This document shows positions 59,869-60,000 of a stretch of DNA of 60,000 nt, piece by piece; position 1 is the stretch's first letter, and every line of letters starts with the position of its first letter. A model generated the notes under the pieces. The model made no database searches. It was not told the origin of the DNA and saw only the letters and a list, made by a program, of their open reading frames with translations. The DNA comes from Apostichopus japonicus. Taxonomy: Eukaryota > Echinodermata > Holothuroidea > Aspidochirotida > Stichopodidae. A program made the translations under genes and the position numbers. The stretch is from the NCBI RefSeq assembly GCF_037975245.1, contig NC_092573.1, positions 11,690,001-11,750,000 of the forward strand, read 5' to 3'.

Positions 59869-60000
59869 ACAGGCGCGTAGCCAGGGGGGGGGGGGAAAGG
59901 GGGCAACAGCATATTTTTTTTGTACGTTTTTTTGATATCCCTAGTAATTTCAAATAGAAAATGCTTAGAAGCAACTTGCAAGGCCTGTGAATTGCCATTT
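59869..60000. mobile_element. Start of a hAT-like element, cut by window edge
   Basis: caggcgcgtagccagg followed by a G-run resembles the internal terminus at 55729. The other end lies outside the window. Confidence 0.4.

Overview
This is animal (metazoan) nuclear DNA: AT-rich, intron-dense, with GT-AG introns of roughly 0.3-2.5 kb, many minisatellites and small DNA transposons. The conserved proteins (XPA, centlein, a CCDC171-like protein) and the Penelope-like, hAT-like and tRNA-SINE repeats fit a marine invertebrate deuterostome such as an echinoderm. The species is a guess, not a reading.

Layout. 1-4929: Penelope-like retroelement (PLE). A full-length plus-strand copy (1467-4929) has an intact 922-codon RT plus GIY-YIG ORF and two 219-bp pseudo-LTRs. 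It is preceded head-to-head by an apparently identical inverted truncated copy (1-1466), giving a palindrome with 1.16-kb arms. Each pLTR carries a hammerhead-ribozyme-like fold. 4967-7442 (+): the last three coding exons of a receptor tyrosine kinase; the PLE lies 37 bp before the first of them. 9.1-13.06 kb: non-coding, with a duplicated segment whose second unit is interrupted by a MITE, and a 130-bp tandem triplet. 13062-17043 (-): a complete five-exon XPA gene (277 codons). 17366-19483: a long imperfect inverted repeat. 19569-20582: a hAT-like element with a second hAT-like element nested inside it, each with 8-bp target-site duplications. 20775-51828 (+): a complete 34-exon centlein (CNTLN) gene, 1252 codons, with every exon phase consistent. 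53653-58692 (-): the last six recognisable exons of a CCDC171-like coiled-coil gene.

XPA and CNTLN are head-to-head across 3.7 kb. RTK/XPA and CNTLN/CCDC171 are tail-to-tail. XPA, CNTLN and CCDC171 all lie on human chromosome 9, so the order may preserve an old animal linkage. XPA acts in nucleotide excision repair and CNTLN in centrosome cohesion; no functional pathway joins the genes.

The most interesting structures I see are the hammerhead-like fold in the PLE pLTRs, the recent-looking PLE palindrome beside a kinase exon, a set of tandem repeats that have copied real splice sites, and a phase-neutral optional cassette in CNTLN. I found no evidence of an entirely new biological system.
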